Part shown: piece by piece, positions 1-6,580 of the stretch | Layout of the letters: each line of letters begins with the position of its first letter | Numbering within the stretch: position 1 is the first letter of the stretch | Assembly: GCA_947169755.1 (NCBI GenBank) | Contig: CAMVQX010000011.1 | Span: 1 to 21,589 of the forward strand | Reading direction: 5' to 3' | DNA length: 21,589 bases | Source: an uncultured bacterium | Lineage (GTDB): Bacteria > Cyanobacteriota > Vampirovibrionia > Gastranaerophilales > Gastranaerophilaceae | The notes under the pieces: model-generated | Database searches by the model: none | Seen by the model: the letters and a program-made list of their open reading frames with translations, nothing else | Told to the model about the DNA's origin: nothing | Made by a program: the position numbers and the translations under genes

Positions 1-667
1 CATCAAAAGGCGCAGCTCTTTTGATTGTTTCGGTTGCATTTTTGTCAAGTTCTCTGATATGAGATGATTTTAGGATAATAATTTTTTTAACGGAACCATC
101 TTTCAAAATAGTTACGGCTGCCTGAACCAACAAATCCTTTTGTCCTTTTGCCAATGCTTCAATATTTTTACGTGAAGGAACCAGCCAATTTTTCTTGACT
201 TCTTCATTTACTTTTTGCACATATGGCGCATAATCAACATATTTCCCGTCTGAGCTGAACACAAATGATTCCCCGTCATCCGTAAATATTTGGATTGCGT
301 GCAATCTTCCCGTCGGATAATCATACATTATACGGCATTTCTGAAGCTCAGGACGGCGGAATGAAATATATTTCAATTCGTTGGTGTCAACACCGTACAT
401 AAGTTCAGCACCGCCGTTATAAACATATTTATAGGTATTTGTTTGTGTGCCGTCATTTTTTATAAGTGAAAAATCGTTGAAATATTTTGGATATCTGTTT
501 GTCCTGATGTATGTTTTTACTTTATTGAATATAATTGCTACGGTTTCGTTTACCTTTTCATAATACGGACTCTGAGCAGGAGTAATGTAATCAGGCATAA
601 CCTCAACTGCACAAGCACTTATCCCAGTTATAAAAATTATAAACGTTGTAATTATAAGCTTTTTCAT
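1..667 (-). CDS. Exported protein with TonB-type C-terminal domain (3' end outside the window)
   Basis: The reading frame is open for 222 codons from an ATG at 665-667 and runs off the left edge, so the C-terminus is missing. Residues 1-20 form a signal peptide; the end fits either a lipobox (I-S-A-C, lipidated Cys19) or an A-x-A signal peptidase I site. Residues about 150-222 look like the start of a TonB family C-terminal domain: an initial helix (VQKVNEEVKKNW), strands VQAAVTILKDGSVKKIIILKSS, then LDKNATETIKRAAPFD, where LD..A...I..AAPF is the family's usual pattern. The region between (30-145) is unrecognised and beta-rich. There is no transmembrane anchor other than the signal peptide, so this is unlikely to be a classical TonB energy transducer; such domains also occur in periplasmic proteins. 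It is the first of three TonB-type domains in the window. No Shine-Dalgarno sequence precedes the ATG. Confidence 0.8.
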   Translation of the reverse strand, partial: MKKLIITTFIIFITGISACAVEVMPDYITPAQSPYYEKVNETVAIIFNKVKTYIRTNRYPKYFNDFSLIKNDGTQTNTYKYVYNGGAELMYGVDTNELKYISFRRPELQKCRIMYDYPTGRLHAIQIFTDDGESFVFSSDGKYVDYAPYVQKVNEEVKKNWLVPSRKNIEALAKGQKDLLVQAAVTILKDGSVKKIIILKSSHIRELDKNATETIKRAAPFD

Positions 668-678
668 AAGGTACCAAC

Positions 679-707
679 AATGTAACACAAAAATGAAGAA
701 TTGTAAA
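679..707 (-). promoter_or_regulatory. Predicted promoter of the TonB-domain gene, near-leaderless
   Basis: Minus strand -35 TTTACA (702-707), 17-base spacer, -10 TACATT (679-684) preceded by TGT, an extended -10. Only 11 bases separate the -10 from the ATG, giving a 5' leader of about 4-5 bases and no room for a ribosome binding site. Confidence 0.5.
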
Positions 708-732
708 AAAAGCCTTATCTACAGCTAAAGTT

Positions 733-796
733 TTTACACAAAATGTCCGTAATTAAAAATATAATGATTGACTTTGTTTAAAAATTTATTAAACAA
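733..796 (+). promoter_or_regulatory. Possible promoter region of the gene at 818
   Basis: A perfect TATAAT lies at 760-765, but the best -35 (TTTACA, 733-738) is 21 bases away, too far. A TTGACT at 768-773 has only a poor -10 about 16-17 bases downstream. A promoter is expected here because the upstream gene diverges, but the exact boxes are uncertain. Confidence 0.25.
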
Positions 797-817
797 ATTA
801 GAGAAAGGACTTGGGAT

Positions 818-1285
818 ATGTCGTCAATCAGCCATGTACATGCATTAGCTATATCAAGTTATAAGGGTGATGAACTAAAACCTTCCACCAAGATGCGGTT
901 GGAGGCTTTAGGCATTGACCCGGCTACCGTGCAAACGGAAGCTCAGGCACAAATATTAATAGCGCAGGCGGAGGCTGCGCCAAGGCAGAACAATTCAGGT
1001 AAGCAACAAGGAGGGCATTCATCAAGAGAGCAGCTCGTATCAGAGGCTAAAGAACTTGCATCTGACGTCGGTGCAAAAGTTTCAGCACAAGACACACTTG
1101 AGGATATTATTGAAAACATAGCAGAAGTATTGAATGCGCAAACGCCATCAGAAAAGGTTCAAGAATTCCAATCGAGATTGAAAAGTCTTGCTCAGAGAGC
1201 TGATGTTTTAATTACCGTACAACAGAATATTTTTAACGAAATGGAGATGATCTCGGTAAGCAACCGACTTATTTTGGGATTGTAA
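818..1285 (+). CDS. Hypothetical small soluble protein, 155 aa
   Basis: I do not recognise a family. The start ATG is supported by AGAAAGGA eight bases upstream, and a clean hairpin terminator follows the stop. The protein has no signal peptide or membrane segment. Residues about 25-55 are Ala/Gln-rich and helical (LEALGIDPATVQTEAQAQ), 56-70 are a polar Gln/Gly/Ser linker, and 71-140 are a likely coiled coil or helical bundle with regular hydrophobic spacing and many Glu, Lys and Gln. The gene stands alone between a divergent gene and the convergent plsY, so context gives no hint of function. It is real coding sequence by its start signal, length and terminator; the function is open. Confidence 0.75.
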   Translation: MSSISHVHALAISSYKGDELKPSTKMRLEALGIDPATVQTEAQAQILIAQAEAAPRQNNSGKQQGGHSSREQLVSEAKELASDVGAKVSAQDTLEDIIENIAEVLNAQTPSEKVQEFQSRLKSLAQRADVLITVQQNIFNEMEMISVSNRLILGL

Positions 1286-1307
1286 ATTTCGAAAAACATG
1301 AGAAAAT

Positions 1308-1333
1308 AAAAAAGGGCTGACGAGCCCTTTTTT
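1308..1333. terminator. Bidirectional Rho-independent terminator
   Basis: AAAAAAGGGCT, loop GACG, AGCCCTTTTTT forms an 11-bp perfect stem with a T run on either strand. It sits between the convergent 818 gene and plsY, ending one base before the plsY stop codon, and should serve both. Confidence 0.92.
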
Positions 1334-1334
1334 G

Positions 1335-1940
1335 TTATCTGACTTTATTTTCTTCGCCCTTAATAAGTCTTTGAATATTTGATCTGTGAAGCCAAACAAT
1401 GTACAAAGCACCCAAAGCGCAATATACGACATATGCCAAAGGTGCTTTAAATGCCCACATTAAAAGCGGAGACAAAATCAAAGCCGTAATCGAGCCTACA
1501 GAAACATACCTTGTAAAGAATGTAACTATTGCCCAAATTGCAGCAATAATAAGACCTACTTGCCAATTTAGCGCCAAAATTGTACCTACGCCTGAAGCTA
1601 CAGATTTGCCGCCCGTGAATTTTAAAAATATTGATTTGCTATGTCCTAAAATTACTGCAACTGCAGCTAAAACTGGTAAAAGCCCTATTGAAGTAAATGT
1701 TTTTGCAAAGCAAGCTGCCAAAATTACAGGTAAAGCACCTTTAAATGCATCTAAAAGCAAGGTTATAAAAAACCATTTTTTACCCATAACCCTTTTTACA
1801 TTTGTTGCACCGGTTGAACCTGAACCGATTGTTCTAATATCCTGACCCGTAAATGCTTTAACTATTATATAACCGGTTGGAATTGAGCCAATAATGTACG
1901 CACTCAACACAACAGCAATTATTTCAAAAATCTTTTCCAT
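1335..1940 (-). CDS. plsY: Glycerol-3-phosphate acyltransferase PlsY
   Basis: PlsY is an inner-membrane enzyme that transfers an acyl group from acyl-phosphate to glycerol-3-phosphate, the first step of phosphatidic acid synthesis. The 201-residue length fits the family. Family motifs are visible: GSIPTGYIIVK near the N-terminus, GSGSTGATNVKR (family GSGNxGATN), and D-FKGALPV; the rest is several hydrophobic helices. I chose the ATG at 1938-1940 because AAGGGAG (1947-1953) lies six bases upstream; a longer in-frame start at a TTG (1967) would add nine residues and place the ribosome site inside the gene. cdsA, the next enzyme class in phospholipid synthesis, is elsewhere in the window in a different operon. 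plsY is monocistronic here, with its own promoter and terminator. Confidence 0.95.
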   Translation of the reverse strand: MEKIFEIIAVVLSAYIIGSIPTGYIIVKAFTGQDIRTIGSGSTGATNVKRVMGKKWFFITLLLDAFKGALPVILAACFAKTFTSIGLLPVLAAVAVILGHSKSIFLKFTGGKSVASGVGTILALNWQVGLIIAAIWAIVTFFTRYVSVGSITALILSPLLMWAFKAPLAYVVYCALGALYIVWLHRSNIQRLIKGEENKVR

Positions 1941-1957
1941 AAATTTCTCCCTTAACA

Positions 1958-1986
1958 ATTTTATCAAAAATATTGTAATAATTCAA
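1958..1986 (-). promoter_or_regulatory. plsY promoter
   Basis: On the minus strand TTGAAT (1981-1986), 17 bases, TAAAAT (1958-1963) preceded by TGA (extended -10). The -10 is 17 bases before the plsY ATG, leaving a short leader that carries the AAGGGAG site. It interleaves with the opposite-strand promoter at 1973-2000. Confidence 0.6.
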
Positions 1987-2000
1987 TCATATATTATAAT
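1973..2000 (+). promoter_or_regulatory. Promoter of the 2010-7588 cluster, near-leaderless
   Basis: TTGTAA (1973-1978), 16 bases, perfect TATAAT (1995-2000). Only nine bases separate the -10 from the ATG at 2010, so the predicted 5' leader is about 2-3 bases. The boxes interleave with those of the divergent plsY promoter, so the two probably cannot be occupied at once. Confidence 0.6.
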
Positions 2001-2009
2001 AATGGTAAG

Positions 2010-2927
2010 ATGAAAAAGATATTAGCATTGTTAATATGTATTCAACTGGTCATATTGCCTGCATTTGCGGATTATGATTTTTCGGATGAGGCTCAAGCGG
2101 AATTTGACAGGCAACAACAGCAACAAACTCAACCTGTCAGACGTAAATCCGTTGATAAAAGAGATTCCGCCAAATATCAGGAGGAACAAAATACTTATAC
2201 CCCTATATACACACCAACATATACTCCGACTTACACTCCGACATATACGCCAACACCGGAACCTGATTACACACCATATACCGCATCTCCGTCAAACGGG
2301 CTTTTGTATAATCCGAGCCAAGAAGATTTGGTTAAACAAACAGAAGAGCAACAGAAAAAATTATACGGCTCTGTTGTAAGAGTTCCTTCAGGTACAAGTT
2401 TTGACGTAACCTTTGATTCAGGAATAAGTTCAGGCACAATGGCAAAAGATGACCGGCTGACAGTTCGTCTGACTGATGATTTAGTTTATAACGGGCAATT
2501 GATAGCACCTGCAGGAAGTCTTGTATACGGGAGAACAACAGATGCTCAAAGTGCAGGATATGCATACGGAAGCGGTTCTATTGAGTTTGATTTTTATGAA
2601 ATATTAACTCCTGACGGAAACAGAATAAAAATTTCAACTAAAAAAATTGTGATGAAAGCAAAAAGCGAACGTGCAACCAAAATGACAAGAGATGTCGTGG
2701 TAGGCGCATTAGGAAGTATGCTAATCGGCGCATTGTTTACATCTCTCGGTAGCACAGACCCTAACTGGGGCAGAAGCATGCTTGTATACGGAAGTATCGG
2801 AGCAGCAGCCGGCGGTTTGCACGGTGCAATGAACCAAGGAACAGATATTAAAATTCCTGACGGAACAACAATAAAATTAACACTGACAGACGTTTTAACC
2901 GCAAATCCTTATAGTTTGCAGGAATAA
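2010..2927 (+). CDS. Exported protein with VirB10/TrbI-like beta domain and glycine-zipper helix
   Basis: Residues 1-20 are a signal peptide (MKKILALLIC...AFA, cleaved before DYDF). Residues 21-60 are Gln-rich, 63-89 a YTPT repeat spacer, and 115-215 a beta-rich domain whose order resembles the C-terminal domain of VirB10/TrbI: VPSGTSFDVTF, then L.V.L..D.VYNGQLIAPAGSLVYG, then IEFD...TPDGNRIKI. Residues 228-275 are hydrophobic and very Gly/Ala-rich with small residues at four-residue spacing, a glycine-zipper-like hairpin that could insert in a membrane. A second IPDGTTIKLTL element ends the protein. No other type IV secretion gene is nearby, so this is probably a free-standing envelope protein, not part of a conjugation machine. 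It heads a plus-strand cluster with vWA, FHA-like and TonB-like genes. Confidence 0.8.
   Translation: MKKILALLICIQLVILPAFADYDFSDEAQAEFDRQQQQQTQPVRRKSVDKRDSAKYQEEQNTYTPIYTPTYTPTYTPTYTPTPEPDYTPYTASPSNGLLYNPSQEDLVKQTEEQQKKLYGSVVRVPSGTSFDVTFDSGISSGTMAKDDRLTVRLTDDLVYNGQLIAPAGSLVYGRTTDAQSAGYAYGSGSIEFDFYEILTPDGNRIKISTKKIVMKAKSERATKMTRDVVVGALGSMLIGALFTSLGSTDPNWGRSMLVYGSIGAAAGGLHGAMNQGTDIKIPDGTTIKLTLTDVLTANPYSLQE
2196..2276 (+). repeat. YTPT tandem repeat spacer within the 2010 gene
   Basis: About six copies of Tyr-Thr-Pro-(Thr/Ile) in residues 63-89. The codons vary between copies (Thr as ACC, ACA, ACT and ACG), so the repeat is kept at protein level and is not a recent slippage product. It looks like an extended periplasmic spacer. 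Confidence 0.85.
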
Positions 2928-2964
2928 AAAAATTGTGATAGGATAATTTTGTAGGGAAATAGAA

Positions 2965-3639
2965 ATGAAATTAAACAGAAAATTTATAACATTAGGATTG
3001 GTATTATTAATACTTTCGGTAGCAGGGAAATTTATTTGGACAGGTTTAAGTAAAATAAAAGTTGATGATTTTCATCCGTCAGCAGTTATTTTTCTTATAG
3101 ATTCTTCCGCTTCAAATCAGAATGCACTTGCTAATCAGAAAAAGACATTGAAACAAATTTGCAATATGCTTGATCCGGAAGATCAAATCAAAATATTGAG
3201 AGTCTCAGAAGATGCATATTTGATTTATGAAGGTACGCCAATGAACGGAAGTACGATTACAAAATCTATGGATGCATTTTTAAAATTTGATGCAAAAGAC
3301 TACGGCACAGCGTATGGCGAAGCTATGAAAAAAGCCTTTTCACACGTTATGACAATGAAAAAAGACGGCTATGTCCCCGGTATTGTTGTAATAGGTGATC
3401 TTGAAAACGAAGGCGCAGTTGAAAAACAACTCAACTGGGATACATTACCGGATAATGTTAAAAATGTAATGGAATATGCACCTGATTTATCAATGATGTT
3501 TTTGTATGCCCATCCGTCAAAATTGGATTTGGTAAAAGAAAAATTGACACCTGTTCTTGGAGAAAGCCATTTAGTTGTTTCACCGGAACAAAATATTGAT
3601 AAATCAATCAGAAAATTTCTTAATGCACTTGGAAGATAA
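2965..3639 (+). CDS. Membrane-anchored von Willebrand factor A domain protein
   Basis: Residues 7-28 form a single N-terminal transmembrane segment or uncleaved signal. The rest is a vWA fold: strand SAVIFLID followed by the MIDAS sequence DSSAS (Asp46, Ser48, Ser50), then the loop threonine in YGTAYGEAM (Thr115), then the third metal aspartate in IVVIGDLENEG (Asp145). All elements of a metal-ion-dependent adhesion site are present, so it should bind Mg2+ or Mn2+ and a partner's acidic group. The domain probably faces the periplasm. The start ATG has AGGGAAA upstream, and the next gene follows after 11 bases with its own GAGG site. In other bacteria membrane vWA proteins partner with MoxR ATPases or TerY-type systems; no ATPase is seen here. 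The partner is most likely encoded in this cluster. Confidence 0.8.
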   Translation: MKLNRKFITLGLVLLILSVAGKFIWTGLSKIKVDDFHPSAVIFLIDSSASNQNALANQKKTLKQICNMLDPEDQIKILRVSEDAYLIYEGTPMNGSTITKSMDAFLKFDAKDYGTAYGEAMKKAFSHVMTMKKDGYVPGIVVIGDLENEGAVEKQLNWDTLPDNVKNVMEYAPDLSMMFLYAHPSKLDLVKEKLTPVLGESHLVVSPEQNIDKSIRKFLNALGR

Positions 3640-3650
3640 TGAGGTAAAAT

Positions 3651-5258
3651 ATGGCTATAGCAGTAACAACATCCAATGGAGAAAAATTTTTTAACAAAGA
3701 TGTAGTAAACGTAGGTACAAATCCAAATTGTGATGTGATTTTAAATTTGGGATATGATATTTTGCTTACCCTTCAAATGATGGGTGGCAAATGCACAATT
3801 ACAAACAATTTTCAAAGCGATAAAGTTCTTTTTAAAGGACAACCTATAAAAAGAGTTGAAGTTGCAAATGTTTGCAAATTAATGTTTGCAGGCAGCGAAG
3901 AGTTTGTAAGTGTAAAAATATTGGCTGATGAACCTGCGCAACCGGTAAAAACAGTTACTTCCATAAGTAAAGAAGATTTTACCGAGGATGATATAAAAGG
4001 TTTATATGGAAAAGATGTTAACGCTGTTACTAAAGTAAAACTTGAAAAACAAAAAGGTGATATCGAAAATGCACGTGTTTCAATAGTAAAGCAAGTCGCA
4101 TTTCAAATTAACGATTTAAAAAATAAACTTTCAGGAAACAACAAAACGAGCATATTCTTGCATATTGCAATGTTATTCAGTGCAATGATTTGTTCTTTTG
4201 GTGTTTCAAATTACTTAACAGGTTTGAATATAAAAGAATCCGCAGATTTTCTTCATCTTCCGACTAACATAAAAATTTGGGCAATATATGCATTGTTAAT
4301 TTATGGTGTATGTTTACTTCTTAAACAAGGTACATATCTATTCGTTCAAAACAGTACGAAAAAAGACGGTTTTGCTTCTTCAAAAATAGGTCAAAATCTT
4401 ATGTTGTTTTTCTCAATGATTATGATACTCGGCGTTTACGTTATAAACCTTGTTTATTTTATGAACATAAAAGATTTTGTAGTATTTGCAATATTCATTT
4501 CACTATTCTTTACGGGTATAATGGCAATCTTGGCTATGGCTTGCGGATATTTTAAGAGCAGCACATCTGAATATGCCGTTGAGCTTGATAAATATGAATA
4601 CAGAGAAGATTTTGAAGGTGTTATAAAATCTTACAGACAATGGATTGAAAGATATATTAACAGTTTAAGCAACACTAAACTACAAAATATAAAAGATAAA
4701 ATGTTTAACCTTCAGTTAAAATCTTTCGGAGAAATTGGAATAGGTCTTTTAACAGCACCATTCTTAGCATATGGTGTTTCAAACACTCTTGCACAATGTT
4801 TTCCGGAGGCAGCAGGCTGGGTAAGAATTTCCGGTTTGAGAATCAGCCCTGTATTTTTAGTATTGGCAACATTTATGATTATATTTGCGTTCTTTACATT
4901 TGTAAACGCATTTACTTGCACTAAAAAAATTCAAGGTTCAGACGTTATTAAACAAGACGGTTTTAGTGATTATCAACACCACGGTGTTACAATCTACGGA
5001 CTTGAAGGGGTTAGAAGATTAAACTTTGAAAAACGCAGATCATTTGCAATTGCATGCGCAATTATTATTATTGAATTTACAATGAACGTTTCCTATTTCA
5101 TGACAGAAATAGGGGGCGATTTGCAAGGTATAGCATTAAGTTTTATGGCTGCACTTGTTCCTACTGCAATTTTGATTGCGGAAACTGTAATGCTCAGCCA
5201 AACAAGATTTGACATATATGCGTGTGACGAATTGCTTTCAAAAGTAGATAAAGACTAG
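3651..5258 (+). CDS. Eight-helix membrane protein with FHA-like N-terminal domain
   Basis: Residues 1-92 read like a divergent forkhead-associated or similar beta-sandwich domain: repeated short strands, VGTNPNCDVILNL where an FHA domain has GR...C-D, and KVLFKGQPIKRVEV where it has a G..L.NG-type turn. The usual FHA phosphothreonine-binding GR-S-NH signature is not intact, so peptide binding is uncertain. Residues 95-165 are a charged linker. Hydrophobic helices lie near 167-191, 208-231, 247-271, 275-300, 360-382, 398-423, 464-485 and 492-515, with a soluble, charged stretch at 302-355 between helices four and five. I know no named family with this layout. An ExbB/MotA proton-channel signature was looked for, because TonB-like genes follow, and is not evident. 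The next gene starts one base after the stop, so translation is probably coupled. Confidence 0.7.
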   Translation: MAIAVTTSNGEKFFNKDVVNVGTNPNCDVILNLGYDILLTLQMMGGKCTITNNFQSDKVLFKGQPIKRVEVANVCKLMFAGSEEFVSVKILADEPAQPVKTVTSISKEDFTEDDIKGLYGKDVNAVTKVKLEKQKGDIENARVSIVKQVAFQINDLKNKLSGNNKTSIFLHIAMLFSAMICSFGVSNYLTGLNIKESADFLHLPTNIKIWAIYALLIYGVCLLLKQGTYLFVQNSTKKDGFASSKIGQNLMLFFSMIMILGVYVINLVYFMNIKDFVVFAIFISLFFTGIMAILAMACGYFKSSTSEYAVELDKYEYREDFEGVIKSYRQWIERYINSLSNTKLQNIKDKMFNLQLKSFGEIGIGLLTAPFLAYGVSNTLAQCFPEAAGWVRISGLRISPVFLVLATFMIIFAFFTFVNAFTCTKKIQGSDVIKQDGFSDYQHHGVTIYGLEGVRRLNFEKRRSFAIACAIIIIEFTMNVSYFMTEIGGDLQGIALSFMAALVPTAILIAETVMLSQTRFDIYACDELLSKVDKD

Positions 5259-5259
5259 T

Positions 5260-6204
5260 ATGAGATTTTTTAGCTTAGCTTTTATAATTGCATTTGTAAT
5301 ATTAACAGCGGTTACTGTCAAATATCATCCGGTGATACATGAACCTATTTTGATAGAGGACGCAGATTTTGTTCTGACTGATTTTTCAAATGAAGTTGTA
5401 CCTACTGCATCACCTACAGTTGTACCTGTAGCTGACAATACAATTAAAACATCTACAGTTGAAGTGCCTGTTCAACAAAACGTTGTAACTCCTGTCAAAA
5501 CTCAAACGGCGCAAACTCCCGTAAAAATTACAACAACACAACCAACACCGACAAAGGTTTATGTTGAACAACCAAAACCGACAACTCAAAAAACAAATGT
5601 AACAACTGCAACAAACCCTATTTTTAATTCGGATTTAATACAGAAGGTAATGTCAAATGCTGAGAAAGCGGCACAGGAGCCGGTAGTGTTACCGAAACCT
5701 ACTCAAACAGCACAACAACCGGCACAACAGCCAAAACCTCAATCACAAGTTCAACCTCAGCCAAGACCGCAACCACAGCCAACAGTTGTTAAAATTGAGA
5801 CACCGCAGCAACCTGCACCTACAACTAAAAAAGTCTTAACGGAAGAAGAAGAAATTATTGCTTGGAATATATGGCGAAGTAACGTTAATAACTATGTTAT
5901 GCAAAATTCTGCCGGTAAATTCGGATTTGTACCGCTTGGTACACAGTTTTCTTTCTCATTTCTCGTTGACAAATTCGGAAATGTCTCAAACATAAAAGTT
6001 GAATGCTCTAACCAAGATTATATGAACGAAGCAAGAAACGTTGTAAAACCGGCAATTGCAGCAATGCAAAATAAAGCAATACTAAAATTCCCTGAAGGGA
6101 CAAGGAGAACTACAACGCAAGCTACCGGAGCTTTTACAATAGCAAGATCCAACAATTTTTATAATCCGGGCGATTTTTCAGACTACGAAAAGGTAAAAAA
6201 ATAA
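5260..6204 (+). CDS. TonB-like protein with N-terminal anchor and Pro/Gln/Thr linker
   Basis: Layout is that of TonB: an N-terminal membrane anchor (residues 4-20), a long low-complexity linker rich in Pro, Gln, Thr and Val (about 48-192), and a C-terminal domain (about 200-297) beginning with IIAWNIWRSNVNNYV and continuing SFSFLVDKFGNVSNIKVECS, the strand-turn-strand of TonB family C-terminal domains. A 40-residue tail is polar. The classical TonB anchor motif (SHLS) is not seen, and no ExbB or ExbD gene is in the window. The ATG follows the previous stop by one base without a clear ribosome site, so translation probably depends on re-initiation. Just after the anchor is VKYHPVIHEPILIE, a sequence that reappears in the 43-residue protein two genes downstream. 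Confidence 0.78.
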   Translation: MRFFSLAFIIAFVILTAVTVKYHPVIHEPILIEDADFVLTDFSNEVVPTASPTVVPVADNTIKTSTVEVPVQQNVVTPVKTQTAQTPVKITTTQPTPTKVYVEQPKPTTQKTNVTTATNPIFNSDLIQKVMSNAEKAAQEPVVLPKPTQTAQQPAQQPKPQSQVQPQPRPQPQPTVVKIETPQQPAPTTKKVLTEEEEIIAWNIWRSNVNNYVMQNSAGKFGFVPLGTQFSFSFLVDKFGNVSNIKVECSNQDYMNEARNVVKPAIAAMQNKAILKFPEGTRRTTTQATGAFTIARSNNFYNPGDFSDYEKVKK

Positions 6205-6287
6205 TGAAATTAGCAATTATAATTGTATTTCTAATAATTACAATCAGTCCTGTATATTTTTTAGTTATTAAAAAAGAGGGTAAATAA
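6204..6287 (+). CDS. 27-residue single-helix membrane microprotein
   Basis: An ATG overlaps the upstream stop (TAATG at 6202-6206), with AAAAGG about ten bases before it. The product is almost wholly one hydrophobic helix (MKLAIIIVFLIITISPVYFL) ending in VIKKEGK, the positive-inside pattern for a C-in tail. The stop codon itself overlaps the next ATG in the same TAATG arrangement. Support comes from this exact nesting and from the GAGGG near its end that serves the next gene. At 27 residues it is too short to assign; it could also act only as a translation relay. Confidence 0.5.
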   Translation: MKLAIIIVFLIITISPVYFLVIKKEGK

Positions 6288-6418
6288 TGAATAAATTTTT
6301 AATAGTTTTATTTTTAATTATATTAGCGTTTTCGACAGTTGCAATCGTAAAATTTAAACCTGAAATGCATCAATCACTACTTTTTGAACAAATTATTTTC
6401 AAAAGGAGTGCAAATTGA
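6287..6418 (+). CDS. 43-residue membrane microprotein, paralogue of the TonB-like anchor
   Basis: The ATG overlaps the previous stop, with GAGGG seven bases upstream. Residues 4-20 are a transmembrane helix, followed by VKFKPEMHQSLLFE. This aligns without gaps to VKYHPVIHEPILIE, at the same place after the anchor of the TonB-like protein encoded at 5260: V-K-aromatic-x-P-x-(M/I)-H-(Q/E)-x-(L/I)-(L)-x-E. It therefore looks like the anchor segment of that protein alone, without linker or TonB domain. The last codons contain the AAAGGAG site for the next gene. It may be a remnant of a duplicated gene, or a functional stub that competes for the partner of the anchor; a good ribosome site and an intact frame favour expression. 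Confidence 0.65.
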   Translation: MNKFLIVLFLIILAFSTVAIVKFKPEMHQSLLFEQIIFKRSAN

Positions 6419-6576
6419 TCTATTGGATAGTTTTCCTTATATTAGAAATTCCGTTTGCAATTAAATTAAGACAGGCAAATCAAAATTTTGATATTGTACG
6501 ACAATCCGCAATTATATTGATAATGCTTGTTATCGCACTTATTATATTTGGCATTAAATTTTTTGTGGTAAAATAA
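6415..6576 (+). CDS. 53-residue two-helix membrane microprotein starting at TTG
   Basis: A TTG start overlaps the previous stop (TTGA, 6415-6418) and has a strong AAAGGAG site six bases upstream (GGAG at 6405-6408), which decides the start since no ATG is near. The product has two hydrophobic segments, about residues 2-16 (IYWIVFLILEIPFAI) and 31-51 (SAIILIMLVIALIIFGIKFF), joined by a polar loop with RQANQNFDIVRQ. No family is recognised. It is the third micro-membrane protein in a row, and the zinc-ribbon TonB gene follows after four bases. Confidence 0.65.
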   Translation: MIYWIVFLILEIPFAIKLRQANQNFDIVRQSAIILIMLVIALIIFGIKFFVVK

Positions 6577-6580
6577 GCTT

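Noticed and set aside
1399..1845. A 148-codon plus-strand frame antisense to plsY
   Set aside because: It lies wholly within plsY, whose motifs are clear, has no ribosome site, and its translation has no recognisable domain.
1941..1967. Longer plsY start at TTG 1967
   Set aside because: The Shine-Dalgarno AAGGGAG would lie inside the coding region and the extra nine residues are not part of the family's usual N-terminus.
2010..2927. Conjugation or type IV secretion locus
   Set aside because: Only one VirB10-like domain is present; no VirB4, VirD4, relaxase, pilin or VirB9-like gene is seen.
3651..5258. ExbB/MotA-type proton channel
   Set aside because: TonB-like neighbours made this attractive, but the helix number and the lack of an ExbB-like conserved segment do not support it.
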